A stretch of 64,000 nucleotides of DNA from Siphonodentalium dalli (GCA_032622095.1 CP136064.1:260317863-260381862), one strand, 5' to 3'. Shown: positions 32,750 through 46,600, counted from the first letter of the stretch. Made by a program: numbers and translations. The notes: generated by a model not told the origin, from the sequence alone.

Positions 32750-33480
32750 CAACCGAGCCCATAAGAAGAACAAGACAGTCAATGACTGTGGGTCGCTCAC
32801 CAGACTGCAAAGACTGACAAGACTGGGACTCTGGAGACCACAACAGTCAGAACTTTTCATAATCACTTTAAAAGAAATAGCTCTAAACAGGATATGTGCT
32901 AGAGAGACTTCACGTATATATAGATTGGTGAAAATCCACCTTGAAATTACCAAATGTACACTACTGATCACCCCCCCCCCCTCCTCCAGTTCAACAAGTC
33001 CCCTCCCGACCGGGCTACAGACTCCCAAGTCTTAGGTTGGAATTTCACAACTGACACCTCAAACTTTCTCAATTGTTGGAAATTTTCAATCTCACAAGCG
33101 CCTTTTTCTAAAACCATTTAGACATGTCTGAAGCCCAATTATCCATGGACCCAAAACACAATACATGTATGTCAGATTAATCAGTCAGGTGGTTCCAAGG
33201 TAGATGTTTTAATGAATTTGGTATTTCAATGATTTTATTAGACACAAAAGTGTTGACTCCCCATAGCCCCGCCATTTCTTGACAGGTTGACCTCATTTTA
33301 ACAAATCTGAATCTCAGTCACGAAAGGATCCTCCTGATTGCTCCATACATATAGTTATGTCCCTGGTCCCACCCTATTTAACCTGGTGACCCCATCTGAA
33401 TAAATTTGAATCCCAGACACCAAAGAACCCTTCATACATGATAAATATCAGTAAAATAGACCTGATGGTCCTTGTGAAGG
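32750..33480. repeat. Dispersed repeat (CAGTCAATGACTGTGGGTCG family)
   Basis: CAGTCAATGACTGTGGGTCG, CTCACCAGACTG and GACTGGGACTCTG match 44725-44800. The following ACCCCATCTGAATAAATTTG phrases match the 45.0-45.8 kb sub-units. Confidence 0.75.
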
Positions 33481-33509
33481 AAGCCTATTAAGAGGGAAAC
33501 TGTCCTTCG

Positions 33510-33880
33510 TTTGGAGTGGGCTAGCATCACTAAATTCACCCTCTGGGGACCTTATTCTGCTAAGGCCCTCAACTGCTATGGCAGACCTAGGATAAGATTG
33601 AAGTTCCCCAGTGGGAAGTTGATGTTCACCCATTGGGCACCTCAATTATGAATTTTATCTTCTGCAAATTAGGGGATATAGAAACTTCCTAGAAGGGAAA
33701 TGTAACTAAAAACAATGTTAATTTGATACTATAGATACTTCCCAGAAGATGAGGCCTAAGCAAAATGAGGTCTCCAGAGGGTGAATTTGGTGATGCTAGC
33801 CCACTGTGTGGGATAGCATCACTAAATTCACCCCCTGGGAACCTCATTCTGCAAATGTCAGACACACTAAATTCAGGCAG
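33510..33880. mobile_element. hAT-like MITE, 5' end missing
   Basis: Begins inside the first arm (GTGGGCTAGCATCACTAAAT) and runs to AATGTCAGACACACTAAATT. It lies inside the large insertion, so that segment carries its own copy of the family. Confidence 0.85.
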
Positions 33881-34289
33881 TTTGTTTAAATTTGCTAGCA
33901 GTATGTTTATACAAGCTGTCAGTGACATATTATTCTAATCTTGATTAATGACATGTGTTTCTCTCTGTTTATCCACAAAGAGATATCTGCAACTTTAATA
34001 GAACAGGTATTAATGTTGGAAGCTGGAAATGATATACGTTGGACGGGATGTTGGTTGGGTGCAGGCCACTGCAGGGTGGGTCTGGGCCATGTGGGAGGGG
34101 GGATGGGTAATGGAATATTTCTGTAATTTCAGAAGATTAAAGATTAAAGTTTCATAACTCTGCAGATTTTATAATGGTGTAACTTTTTTCAAATTTTATA
34201 AAATGATTAAAAAATTAATTTTTTGTTTGTTAATTTGAGTATGGTGAAAATTTCAAAAATCTGAATTTGACAATTTTTTTTTTTTTTTT

Positions 34290-34670
34290 AGTTATGTCAC
34301 TGGCTCCGCCCACATTCGACCCAGTGACCTCATTTGAACAAATCTGAATAACAGTCCCCCAAGGACCCTTTGTACCAAATATGAACCAATTTTGCCAAAT
34401 GAAATTTGAGAAGAAGTCGTTGTAAGAATTACAGAGTTATGGCCCTGGCTTCGCAACTATTTGACCCACTGTCGTCATTTGAACAAATCTGAATGAGAGT
34501 CACCTAGGGAACATCCACACCAAATATGAACCAATTCGGCATATTGGTTTCAGAGGAGAAGATGTTCAAAGAATTGTTGACGGACAGACGGACGGACGAA
34601 TGGACGGACGGACGACGGACGAGGAGTGGCGACTATAACTCCACCGGAGACTTCGTCTCAGGTGAGCTAA
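34290..34670. repeat. Dispersed repeat with GGACGGACGGAC tail
   Basis: TTATGTCACTGGCTCCGCCC, CATTTGAACAAATCTGAAT and a CGGACGGACG run. Near-identical order occurs at 46530-46880. Confidence 0.8.
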
Positions 34671-34679
34671 TGACGTATT

Positions 34680-34871
34680 AGACGCAAAGGCCGATATCAC
34701 AGAAGCCATTTCGTTCTTCTTTTCCATGCTAATATACGCCGTGTTGCCCATTAAGCCCGAGTGGGGTGCTGAACTAGACCACATGTCAACAGCGTTCTGA
34801 AATTGAGCATATGTCGAACCATGGATAATGGACTCATCTATGTATGACTGGACAACAAAAGTGAAATCCAT
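34680..34871 (-). other. Possible exon fragment, unrecognised
   Basis: A minus-strand frame reads MDFTFVVQSYIDESIIHGST, AQFQNAVDMWSSSAPHSGL and EMASVISAFASNT before running into repeat sequence. It looks more protein-like than its surroundings, but there is no matching neighbour exon or family I can name. It could be a captured gene fragment within the large insertion. Confidence 0.25.
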
Positions 34872-35479
34872 GTTGAGTTAGAACTGAAAGCAACCTGAAG
34901 ACAAAAGATATGTCATTCGTATCTATTACAGAAACACAGCGAGGTCGGAGATAAAGCATGTATGCTTGTTTATCTCTGATTCTTGCGTCCCAAATCGAGA
35001 TGTAAATATTTACCCTTTCGAGCACCCGAACCAGTCCAGAACACGTCTTAAAAGTCAGGAAAATGAAAGAGCGAGAGTCATATACTAATCTAGTGATATG
35101 AATGACTAGACATTCTCCAGCAAAGCCCGTGACCACGAAAGAGCTGGATGGAACATGGAAAGAAGCAACAACTTATAAAGCAAGAAGTGGAACACATCCC
35201 AAACCGAGAACAGTAAAATGGTTGAATACCTCTCAGGATGGTCGAACCCAGGTCGCCAAGTGTGCAGTCCGATGGCATCACCACCCAGCTCTGACGACGT
35301 TAGGCAGGGTATAAATTGACTGGCATCACAGGGCAAGTTGCTACCCAAATGCGAACAAAAGCCATGCAACTTGGATCCTATTTCCTCATTTGACTGTCCC
35401 AGGGTACGCCAACAGTCGTCCCGAGTATCCGACTTGGAGTCCCTGTCGATAGTCCAGAAAGCCCACCAAATGCGGCCAA

Positions 35480-36815
35480 TGGGTTCGATGGGTAGCCCCA
35501 ACCCGCGACCTGTTTGGTGGGACTATCGTCATGAGCACTAATTACGCCAATGAAGGGAACACTATACATCGACAAGTGACAGTGTCCTGGTCGTAAAGGT
35601 TTCTATCTCTTCCAGGGAACCCTCGAAACAAGGGAAAGCACTCTGATGTTCTGTTAAATTGTAAATGATTGCAGAACAATGCTATCAAATCATGTCAATC
35701 TGAGGTTATTTGCTAATCAAAACTCGACATTAATTTTCTTCCTGCGCTTGGCTGCATCAGAGAACACTGAACAACTAACTGAGCTTCCTCGTAAGCGCAT
35801 GTAAAGGTGACCCGAAAGGAATGTCGAAAGCCCTTTCACCTCGTGCTGGAGCGACTGCTCGATCTGATCCCGATCTCCATCCGTCGATGGGGTGTTAACA
35901 GCACAATACACCACGACAAGCTTCATTTCTAATTGCATGTGAGGTCTGGTCATTGGGGACCCCGGAGGAATGTCCAGAGCCTGTACATCTCGGGGATGGA
36001 GCAGCAGCTCGACCTATCCCGATATCCAACCGACCGAACTGGCGATGGGAGGTTAGTAGGTACCAGTTCCCAAGCAAGCTTCCTGCTATAATGGCGTCAG
36101 GGAATAAGATCTTTTGTTTTCATTTAAAATCAAACCCGAAGTTACTGGTAGCTGTTGGCCAGAATGCGGCCAGTAACCTGTCTGCCAAGCCCCCGGAAGT
36201 GGTGGCTTATAATAAGGAGGAAACAAGCCTGTGAACTGTGATCCCATTCCAAGCCCAGCTGGGGCAGAAGGCATGGAGGATAAACTTTCAGGTGCCAAAT
36301 AATAGCGTAAATGTAATATTTTTTTAGAGAAAATGTCTCCTAATTTGAATTGAGACAAAGTAAAATGGCCATTCTACTAGTAATTTTAGCCGAAATTCCC
36401 ACACACTATTATCATAAGGCACCGGAGAGCCTGGTCAGGGAGTATCCCTCAGCCGCGCTGACCCCGAGATGACAACTTGTAGCGATGGACGGCGTGTGTC
36501 GAGTGTTAGTAGAGCTGAATCACAGCCGAGGAAGCAGATTGACGTCCCGTTCGATAGTCCAGGGAGCGCACCAACTGTGACTAATGGGTTCTATGGGTAG
36601 CCCCAACCCGCACCCTGTTTGGTGTGACTATCGCCCTGAGTGCTAATTACGCCAATTAGAGGAACACGATATATCGGCAAGCGTCAGTGTCCTAGGGGAA
36701 GCAACTCGTGGGAGCTACGGGTTCGATGGGTAGCCCCAACCCACGTCCTGTGTGGTGTGACTATCGCTCCAAGTGCTAATTACGCCAATTAGAGGAACCC
36801 TATATATCGACTTTC
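35480..36815. repeat. ~85-bp block present three times (GATGGGTAGCCCCAACCCGC)
   Basis: GGTTCGATGGGTAGCCCCAA, GGTGTGACTATCGCCCTGAG and TAATTACGCCAATTAGAGG occur at about 35487, 36588 and 36717. They are found only within the GC-richer insertion. Function unknown. Confidence 0.85.
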
Positions 36816-37726
36816 GTTCTCTACTCTTGGGACCTCGAAACGAGGGAAGCGACTTCAAGGGGAGCTACAGGGAAGGCGATTCATGAACCTGGTCTTACCT
36901 CGATTAGCAGTCCTGTGAAAGTAATTAATGTGATTGCACAAATACACCTGTTGTGTTATGTTACCATGTGGCAACCAAGGCAGTAACGGCCCCATTGTTA
37001 ATCATCCAGGGTGAAAAAGGTTCAAATTGACATTCGGGATTTACAATCCTATCAGCCTATTTCACACTGCTTTTTCCGTCAGTTGTACCCCAGACGATGA
37101 GTGTCAACGTATAAGGAAAGCCACCTAATTTCGTGATACCTTTAACCACCGTCAACGCACGTGGTAACTTAAATAACACGTCACCTGTATGCCATAGATT
37201 TGTTATAAAGAAAACGATCAGCGTCTTTAGTCATATCCAATGGTGCCTCGAATGTTCTGCCTTTAATAGGCCAGAAATGCTGCATTGTCTGCATAGACAA
37301 CGGATATTAAATCATTGACCGATTAAAATTATGGAAGACAAAGTCGGTTAAAACGAAACGAGTCATCCGATTCCGATATTATATTCGGAACAAACCGTCG
37401 TAATCTTTATGTGAATTGTACATAATTTTCAACTATAAGCAAAGAAATAATGTTGTTTGTATAATACAACAAAACAAAACTGTTTTTGCTATACAAAAAA
37501 CTGCAACTTAGCTTCGTAGGAGTGCCGTCCGTCCATGGCAGGAGGGATAAAAAATATGACGAATACTTCACTACGTGTCAGAAATCACGTGATTACACGT
37601 GTCATGAACATGACAGAGGATATGTACCATAGAATTTCGTACCGTTTTTTCAACTCGGAGAGTTAACCCCTCCTACTTGGGATAATATACCATATAGTTC
37701 AGTGGGCAAGATACCTTTGACGGAGA

Positions 37727-37746
37727 TACACTATTTCAAGGCTTGC
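37727..37746. mobile_element. Orphan hAT-like MITE terminus
   Basis: CACTATTTCAAGGCTTGC is the exact terminal segment missing from the MITE remnant at 30785-30899. Confidence 0.75.
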
Positions 37747-38205
37747 AAAGACAATTTCCCATTTCTAAGGCCAAAAACTGTTGAAAAGCATATGCACATG
37801 CGATCGAAAAAAAATTAATTAATTCTCGACACACGCCATCGAAGCATTACACCTCTGCATTGGTTAGCTCCTGGTCTTGATTTATTTCATCCCAATTCAC
37901 TGAATCAAGTATGAATTTTTTTTACTGAGATTGCAGTCGTGATTATTTCGTACTGATTAAAAGTTTCTCTGATATATTAAACACAAATAAAAGATTTCAC
38001 TCACAGGTTTCGGGACCATGTGTGCTGACCTGTGAAACAGGAAATTGACTGCATGATCTCATGGTCAAATTTGTCAGATTGCAAGAAAATGGTGAGCATT
38101 ATAATGATAAGTACATGATATAAAAGTTTGTGAAACATGAAACAGTACCGTAAAATGGGGTGGATATGGACAAATTTTCGATTAGTGAAAAATCTCTACA
38201 GAAGT
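37747..38205. other. Intergenic sequence, nothing recognised
   Basis: No exon seen. The segment GCCAAAAACTGTTGAAAAGC at 37770 recurs at 40307, and AATTCCACCCCATTTTACAG at 40469 is the inverse of 38150-38165, suggesting an older repeat around the TTAA MITEs. Confidence 0.45.
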
Positions 38206-38210
38206 TTCTT

Positions 38211-38610
38211 TTAACCCTTTACCCAACAAACCGGCCAAAACCGGCCAAATAAAGCTTCAACAGCCTAAAATATCTTCGGTCTGTCTCAATAGAACCATAC
38301 AAATATGGATATCATTGGAACCGGCTCCTTGACCACATTGTGATAGTTACAGTTATGCCCTGTGCCAATGCATTCTCTTATATATGCGAGTCGACCATAG
38401 GTCGCCTCGCATATATAAGAGAATGCATTGGCCTAAAAAAAATCTTTTTTTAACACTTTTTACCATTTTTTCTTACATTCTTTAACAATTTTATAATTTT
38501 TAATGTGTTAAGCCAATGCATTCTCTTATATATGCGAGGCGACCTATGGTCGACTCGCATATATAAGAGAATGCATTGGCACAGGGCCGTTCTGTTGGGT
38601 AAAGGGTTAA
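38211..38610. mobile_element. TTAA MITE (ACCCAACA type), full length
   Basis: TTAACCCTTTACCCAACA ... TGTTGGGTAAAGGGTTAA with two CGAGTCGACCATAGGTCGCC palindromes. Confidence 0.9.
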
Positions 38611-39179
38611 CTGGGTGTAAATTTGATCTAACCACAGTCTCTAAACGAACACAAGTATCAACTGTATTCAACATGATTGATGTTTATATGCGATATACAT
38701 ATATTTTATATAAAAACAATGACCTGTTTAATAGATGGTGATTTATATTTATAGAAATAATGCATCATGAATCGTGTGTGTTGTCAACTTTTACCATGAA
38801 AACCTCCGATGAATAGGGATGGGCAGTATTTATATATTTACTTATTTATGGCAGGTCATATATATGGCATGAGGATCAATTTTTTGGGGATAGTTAATAC
38901 ATAGTGGAGGTGCTTATCATATACAATTGGGACAATGATGGAACTAAGTATAACTAAAATGACAGACAAACATATTGCTCACTCTCTTACAGCTAGTGAA
39001 ATCGGTTGGAATGATGTGCGGTTGCCTTACTATTCTATAGCAGACTTTATGCCCATATCCAGTGGCGGGATCTTCATCAATTTTAATCGACTTTATCATA
39101 CAAATCAGTACAAAATGCTATATTTATTGGAAAGAGTGATCTTACAGTCATAATGATGTATTATAAGCTAACTGTTATG

Positions 39180-39636
39180 TTAACCCTTTACCCAACAAAA
39201 GGCCAAAAACGCCCAAATAAAGCTTCAACAGCCTAAAATATCTTCGGTCTGTCTCAATAACACCATACAAATATGGATATCATTGGAACCGGTTCATTGA
39301 CCACATTGTGATGGTTACAGTTATGCCCTGTGCCAATGCATTCTCTTATATATGCGAGTCGACCATAGGTCGCCTCGCATATATAAGAGAATGCATTGGC
39401 CTAAAAACACTTAACACTTTTTACCATTTTTTCTTACATTCTTTAACAATTTTATAATTTTTCCTTACATTTTTTAACAATTTATATAATAATTTTATAC
39501 ATTCTTTGACAATTTTATCATTTTTAATATGTGTTAAGCCAATGCATTCTCTTATATATGCGAGGCGACCTATGGTCGACTCGCATATATAATAGAATGC
39601 ATTGGCACAGGGCCATTCTGTTGGGTAAAGGGTTAA
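39180..39636. mobile_element. TTAA MITE (ACCCAACA type), full length
   Basis: As above, with an expanded TTTTTCTTACATTCTTTAAC spacer between the palindromes. Confidence 0.9.
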
Positions 39637-40054
39637 ATTATGCACAGAATATGCCATGTAATTAGGAGTAACCTCACATTTGATGTTTGTTTAGGTCTAG
39701 AGAAGACGGCAAATAAGTCTGTATTCTTTTGAAATTGTGTAAACATTGTGATAAAATATATATTTCTCATTAAATTACTACTTTCAGTTGACAAATCTTG
39801 TGGAGTTCAGAACAAATATAATGCTTTCTATAGAATAAACTGGGTTGCTTTCACAATGACTGGAAGGTCATAAATATGCAATAATTGGTTGCTTTCACAA
39901 TGACATATTATTACTGTCAATGGTGATTTTAGATGCGTGGATGATTTACTCTTGAAGTACGCTATAGAAGAGTAAGGCAAATGTACTTTTGATGTAAACC
40001 AGTCTTATCCCTACCGATTTCAATAGTTGTTTTACGTCGAATGAAACTTGGACT

Positions 40055-40262
40055 AACTCCCCTGTGCCAATGCATTCTCTTTAATATATATGCAAGTCGA
40101 CCATAGGTCACCTCGCAAACATAAGAGAATGCATTGGCCTGACAATTTTTATAATTTTTTATCAATTTTTCTTACATTCTTTAACAATTTTTATAATTTT
40201 TTCTTACATTCGATAACAAATTGACTCGCATATATAAGAGAATGCATTGGCACAGGGTTTTT
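40055..40262. mobile_element. TTAA MITE core, degenerate
   Basis: The paired CCTGTGCCAATGCATTCTC / GAATGCATTGGCACAGG palindromes remain, but the terminal TTAACCCTTT is lost. Confidence 0.75.
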
Positions 40263-40535
40263 GCAAAACTTAGTCCACACAAAGAAAGCCCATTTCCCAT
40301 TTCTCAGGCCAAAAACTGTTGAAAAGCATTTGCACAGGTATTATCCCGACCAAATAGGTGGTTTACGTCATTTGAAACTTGGATAATTGTCCTGAAGAAT
40401 TTAATGATTGATTATCATAAAAATCTGAGAAAATGTACCCTTTTCACCTCAGTCACAATTCCACCCCATTTTACAGTAAAAACCTGTGGAAAATAGCACC
40501 AATTAATAATGTCAACATTCTATGTAAGGAATACA

Positions 40536-40685
40536 TCACAGATCCATCAGAGTTGTAATGTCGTGTATGCGGTTCTTCCTGAGCTGTTCATGTGACATCT
40601 TCTTCCCAAATGCGCCTTGCATAAGTTGCCTTTTTCTCTCCTGTAGTTCCATCATTCTCTCTTCAATACTGTTCTCAACGATGAA
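40536..40685 (-). CDS. HLTF: HLTF terminal exon with stop codon
   Basis: The exon encodes FIVENSIEERMMELQERKRQ, LMQGAFGKKMSHEQLR and IHDITTLMDL, then TGA. It corresponds to the HLTF C-terminus (FIV-DSVEENML-IQ-KRELA-GAFG ... I-TLIDL). The acceptor is CATATTACAG. I saw no clear AATAAA signal close downstream, so the 3' UTR end is not placed. Confidence 0.94.
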   Translation of the reverse strand, partial: FIVENSIEERMMELQERKRQLMQGAFGKKMSHEQLRKNRIHDITTLMDL

Positions 40686-43600
40686 CTGTAATATGATTTA
40701 AACATATGTTATTATCCCTCAATAAAATGATAAAAATTGTTAAAGAATGTAAGAAAAATTATAAAAATGATAAATATTATTAAAGAATGTAAGAAAAAAA
40801 TTATAAAATTGTTAAAGAATATAAGAAAAATATCAGTAAATTTTTTTTTGGTACGCACTATTCCATGCCTGATAACGGCAAAAATTCCATTGTTAAGTTT
40901 GTTACCATAGCAAATAAGAACTATATTGATATACAGTATTCAACGATGCCGTAAACACAATTCTGAACTGTCCTCATTGTTATTACCATAATGCAACATC
41001 CGCTGTTTGTTACACCGGTGTAAACTTTTCCATAAACTGGCAGATACCCACTGGTATTCTGCAAGCCTTGAAATAGTGTGTTTGTCATTTGCAGAATGAG
41101 GTCCCCAGAGGGTGAATTTAGTTATGCTACCCCGCATAGCGGGCTAGCATCACTAAATTCACCCTCTGGGGACCTCATTCTGCTTACACCTCAGCAGAAT
41201 GAGGTTCCCAGAGGGTGAATTTAGTGATGCTAGCCTGCTATGCGGGGTAGCATCACTAAATTCACCCTCTGGGGACCTCATTCTGCAAATGACAGACACC
41301 CTATTTCAAGGCTTGCAGGCAGACGAAAAGCTAATACAAGTGATGAAGCATGAAATGTTCAAAAAATAAGTTCAATAAACAACCTTTGTTGCAGGATTTA
41401 GTCATGCAAAGAATAAAATCCAAGATGGCTGATGGTGGCCATGTTTTTTGGCCGAATGACTCCAAAATGACTTGTGCCCATCTGTATGTCAATATTAACA
41501 TAAATGACAAATTTCATGATGATCAGACAAACAGTATGGCCTGTAGTCCATGCTTATGGATTGAATTTTGAAATCCATGATGGCCGCTGGCAAACAAACA
41601 AACACTCCGCCTGCAGTCTGTGCTAATGGATTGAATTTTGAAATACAAGATGGCTGCTGGTGGCCATGTTTTTTTGCCGAATGACCCCAAAATGACTCGT
41701 TCCCATCTAGATATCAATGTCAAATTTCATAATGATCCGACCAAAGGTACGACGTGTAGCCTGTGCCAAAAGATTTAGTCATGCAAAGAGTAAAATCCAA
41801 CATGGCTGCTGGTGGCCATGTTCTTTAGCCGAACGACCCCAAAATGACTCGTTCCCATCTACATGTCAATATTAACTTACACGACAAATTTCATGATGAT
41901 CAGACGAACACTCCGGTCTGTAGCCCGTGCTAGTGGATTGAATTTTGAAATCCAAGATGGCCACTGGCGGCCATGTTTTTTTGCCAAATGACCCCAAAAT
42001 TACTCGTTCCCATCTACATGTCAATGTCAATGCCCATAACAAATTTCATAATGATCCGACCAAATGTACAACCTGTAGCCCGTGCTAAAGGAAATTGTTG
42101 ACTAATCATGCACACACACGCGCACTCACACACGCGCACACGGACGACGGATACCAAGCCATGGCATTAGCTCAAACTTTACAAAGTAAAGTTGAGCTAA
42201 AAAAGGATTTGGTTTTCAGGCCCCGCCGCATTGAAAAAAAATAGCCATTGAGGTTATTTATTATATTCTTGCAGCCCTTGAAATTAGGAAATATTTCCCA
42301 CAGCAAATTTAATACTGTGGCATTATAGGTTCCACATGTTGCCACAGCATTTACCATAGCATTGCTTATTGCCGTAGCCAATTTCAAGGACTGCTTGTTA
42401 CTGAAAAATCTCCCAATTTAAACCCTTGGAATATAAATTGAATACAGAAAAACACGAAACAATGTAAACATAATTGGGTTCACCAACAAACAGGCTCTTT
42501 GAAATAAACGGATATTCAAGACAAAAATATAATAGGAGAAATCTTTGCCATACGATATCAGATGGGTGTGTTATAAACACAAATCCATACAAACATATTA
42601 CTGTGACTAACTGGACTAATAAACACAAAGCCATACAAACATATTACTGTCACTAACTGGACTAATAAACACAAAGCCATACAAACATATTACTGTCACT
42701 AACTGGACTAATAAATACAAAGCCATACAAACATATTACTGTCACTAACTGGACTAATAAATACAACGCACTCCTTCAAATGCCGAAGAAGATTTAATTA
42801 AAGACCAGTGTGCAAGTCAGCAAATAATGTGTCTGTCCTTTGCAGTATGAGGTCCCCAGAGAGTGAAGCAAAGCAGGCTAACATCACCAAATTCACCCTC
42901 TGGGGACCTCATTCTGTTTAGGCCTCATCTTCTGGGAAAGTATCTATAGTCTCAAGTTAACATTGTTTTTAGTTTATTTTTCCCTTCTGGGATGTTTCTA
43001 TATCCCCTAATTTGCAGAAGATAAATTGCATAATCAAGTTGACTAACGGGTGAACATCACCAACTTCAACTGGGGAAATTCAATCTGATTCTGGTCTCCC
43101 ATAGCAGTTGAGGTTGAGGCCTAAGCTGCAGATGATACTTGACTGCTCCAAGCTCAACATACCATCTCAACTGGCATGCCGTATCGAGGTCGCTTCCAGG
43201 TCTCTGCTATAAACTGCATCAACACAGACTCTACCTAATGACTACATCCACTAAGAAGAAGCAGACTTTCCTAAACTCAGAATAGGAACTAAGCCCAGCC
43301 ACTTCCGATGTTTTGTTTATATTCACCATATCATGAATCTCTTCAATTAAGTATGCAGGATGTATATAAGCGGAGCTGACTATTCCCACAGTTAGGCAGA
43401 GTAGGTTCTCCTACCAAAGAAGGTATCTACCAGCTAGGTAAAGGTACCCAGAGGGTGAATTTGATGATCCCAGCCAAACATAAGGATAGCGTCACTAAAT
43501 TCACCCTCTGGGGACCTCATTTTGCAAAGACAGACACACTATTAGCAGGCTTGACAGTGTGTTATCCTCATGCCATCACACTTAAAGTGATGTGAAACAC

Positions 43601-46600
43601 TCTGGTAGGGTGATCAAATATAAATGGATAATAATCTTGTTCAAAGTAGTAATTTGTACAAATATCATATCCAAATTGACAACACACACCGTCATTCTTA
43701 AATATTAATTAAATGCAGTGACTCTCGATGGCGAAATCGTTTTCGTTAGTTTATCGTCGATAGATGTGTCCCGAATCGAGTAGTAAATATTTACATTTGA
43801 GCGTAGTTCAGACGATGTTTTCTATGGAGTGGTACGGTCGATTTGCTTCAGATTTTCGGCGATGTTAGTAGAAAGGTACATTCCTCCAGTTGGTATAGCG
43901 CCTGGATACTAACTGATCAGTGTCACGCACCCGAACAAGTACATAATATGTCAATGACTGCCAGTAACAAGTGTTGTTCTCGGATATATCAAATAAATGA
44001 TTAAAATCAGACATATTTCATGCCTTGCTGATACAAAAGTAATTACACGAAGAGAAGCTGATCTAACCTTAGTGATGGTGACATCTTTGGTTTGACCGAG
44101 TCTGTGGCATCTATCAAAGCACTGGTCTTCAGAAGCTGGGTTCCAAGCCTAAAAATCGGTAAATTGTGTTAATTAATATTATAAGAACAATAAGAGATGG
44201 ACTGTCATCCGTCTCATAACCCCATGTGGCATACCGTCTAGTATGGCTGAAGGGGTCACTCTCACCATAAAAAGTGCTGAAGGGTACACAGGGTTTGAAA
44301 ATGTGCTGAAGGGTACACAGGGTTTGTGATCGGCATAAACACCATTACTTAAATTGTGTTTATGAAAGTCTGGCGCCCATAAGCAGTTTGTTTTCAGTAC
44401 ATTTTAATATTCATTGGAAAGTAAACAATTATTCTCTAACAGAAATCATGGCAGATACGAAAACTGAATGTCCTTTAGAACGACATTTCAAACCCTGTGT
44501 ACCCTTCAGCACATTTTGAAAATCCTGTGTACCCTTCAGCACTTTTTTTGGTGAGAGTGACCCCTTCAGCTCTAGTATGGGCATACATATAATCTATGAC
44601 TGAAATAAAACAAAGATGAATAACTCTAAAATGGAAAACCAGAACAAAACGATTGAACACTCCATTCAATGTCATCATAGTGGTGACAACCGGTGGTGGA
44701 GATATCTGCTCTGTCAAGACAAAAAGACAGTCAATGACTGTGGGTCGCTCACCAGACTGTAAAGACTGAGCAGACTGGGACTCTGAAGACCATATGAGTT
44801 AGTATTTGTCAAAATCACATAAAAACAAGTACATGTAGTTCTAAACAAGAAAATAGCTAGAGGGTCTCCGTTAATTAAGCAGTGGGGTGTCCACATTGAA
44901 ATTTTCAACTGCACACCCCTGATACCTCCCATCCCAGCCTCTCTGTCGCCTAATTTAAGCAAACACACGCCCAAGTTCATAAAAATTCCTTTGCACATGT
45001 TAGAATTTTACAACTGATATCTCAAGCTTTCCCAACTGTTGCAAAGTTCCAACCTGACATTCCCCCATTTTTAATGGCTGACCCCATTCAAACATATTTG
45101 AATCCAAACTATCCATGAACCCTACACACCAAATGCCATTCTAACCTATTTTAAAATGTAACCCAGTCATCTGAGGCCCATCCATACTCTATATAGGCTA
45201 AATAGGCCTAATGACTCTTGAGTAGACGTTTTAAGAATTATGTCCCTGTTCTAACCCCTATTTGACCTGGTGACCCTATTTGAACAAATCTGAATCCCAG
45301 TCACCTAAGGACCCTCCATACAAAATATAAGCTAAATATGCTAAATGATTCTTGAGAAGATGTTTTAAGAATAACTATTGAGGTAAAGAGTTATATACCT
45401 GGCTCTGCCCTTATTTGACCCAGTGATCCACAATTTGAAAAAATCTGAATCATAGTCACCCAAAGACCATCCATACCAAATATGCTGAATAGGGCTGATG
45501 GTTCTTGAGAAGGTGTTTTAAGAAATACTAGAGAGGGAACAAGTTGCGTCCATGGCTCCAACACTATTTTACCTGGTGAACAAATTTAAACAAATCTGAA
45601 TCCCTGTCATCCAAGGACTCTGAATACCAAATATAAGCTGAATAGGTCTGATGGTTCTTGATAAAAAAAATTGAAGAATTACAATTGATGGACAAGTTAT
45701 GTCCCTGGCTGTTCCCTTATTTGACCCGGTGACCCCATTTGAAAACATATGTACCACAGTCACCAAAGGACCCTCCCTACCAAATTTAAGCTGAATAGGT
45801 CTGATGGTTCTTAAGAAGAAGACTATAGCTCCACCAGAGACTTGGTCTCAGATGAGATAAAAAGCCCACCCCTTCCATCCAGTTTCCCATATATATAATT
45901 GTGTCAGAACACAGGTATTTATTTTTAATGTCAGAATCACACTTGGCATAATTTTTCTCCATGAATACAACAAACTTAAGAATGTGGATTGCTAGTTATC
46001 ATAGCCATTCTGGGTCATTTATATACAAACAGCTAACACTGTGACACAAGCATGGCATATGCCAGTTACCAGTATCAGTATGGGATATTCCACACAGAGC
46101 TGTCACAACAATCCGATTTAATTTCAATCACAGCTGCCATAATGACTTTATAATCACCTTTCTGATTTCTATGCTGTTATTAAGTAAACACTCTGTCTCC
46201 TATATCTCATTGTGCTGTGTACATATGTTCTGGATTTTAGAGTGATTTAAAACCAAATTTGCTGTTGGGACTCCAGGTACCTGGGGATGTTATAATGGCA
46301 AGAGTTTTTCATATCTTTTAACAAGTTTTTAAAAAACAAAAAAACAAACAAACAAAAAAACAAATCATTGAGCAAGGAGTTGAATCTAAATTAATCAGTC
46401 TAATTAAACAAAATAAAAATATTTTCTTTTTTGTTTTTAATATTTTTTTTAATTGAGCAATGAGTTCAATTTGATTTATTTTTTTTTATTGAGCAACGAG
46501 TTCAATCTGAATTTTTTTTTTTTTTGGAGTTAGGTCCCTGACTCCGCCCACATTTAACCCAGTGACCTCATTTGAACAAATCTGAACCCCAGTCACCCAA

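Larger units (their letters stand above)
31218..37726. mobile_element. Large (~6.5 kb) segment bounded by inverted repeats
   Basis: The left end GTATCTCCTTCAAAGGTATC, TTGCCCACTGAACTATATGG matches the inverse of the right end 37683-37728. Much of 31.7-36.9 kb is visibly richer in G and C than the rest of the window. No transposase or other protein is recognised. Together with 30900-31217 it separates two halves of one MITE, with ACA on both sides as a possible 3-bp duplication. Confidence 0.65.

Noticed and set aside
32253-33035. Several overlapping 60-125 codon frames on both strands
   Set aside because: They overlap each other in GC-richer DNA with repeat content, have no splice context and no recognisable motif.
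35106-35501. 131-codon minus-strand frame
   Set aside because: It overlaps a plus-strand frame and one of the 85-bp repeat copies, and no family is recognised.
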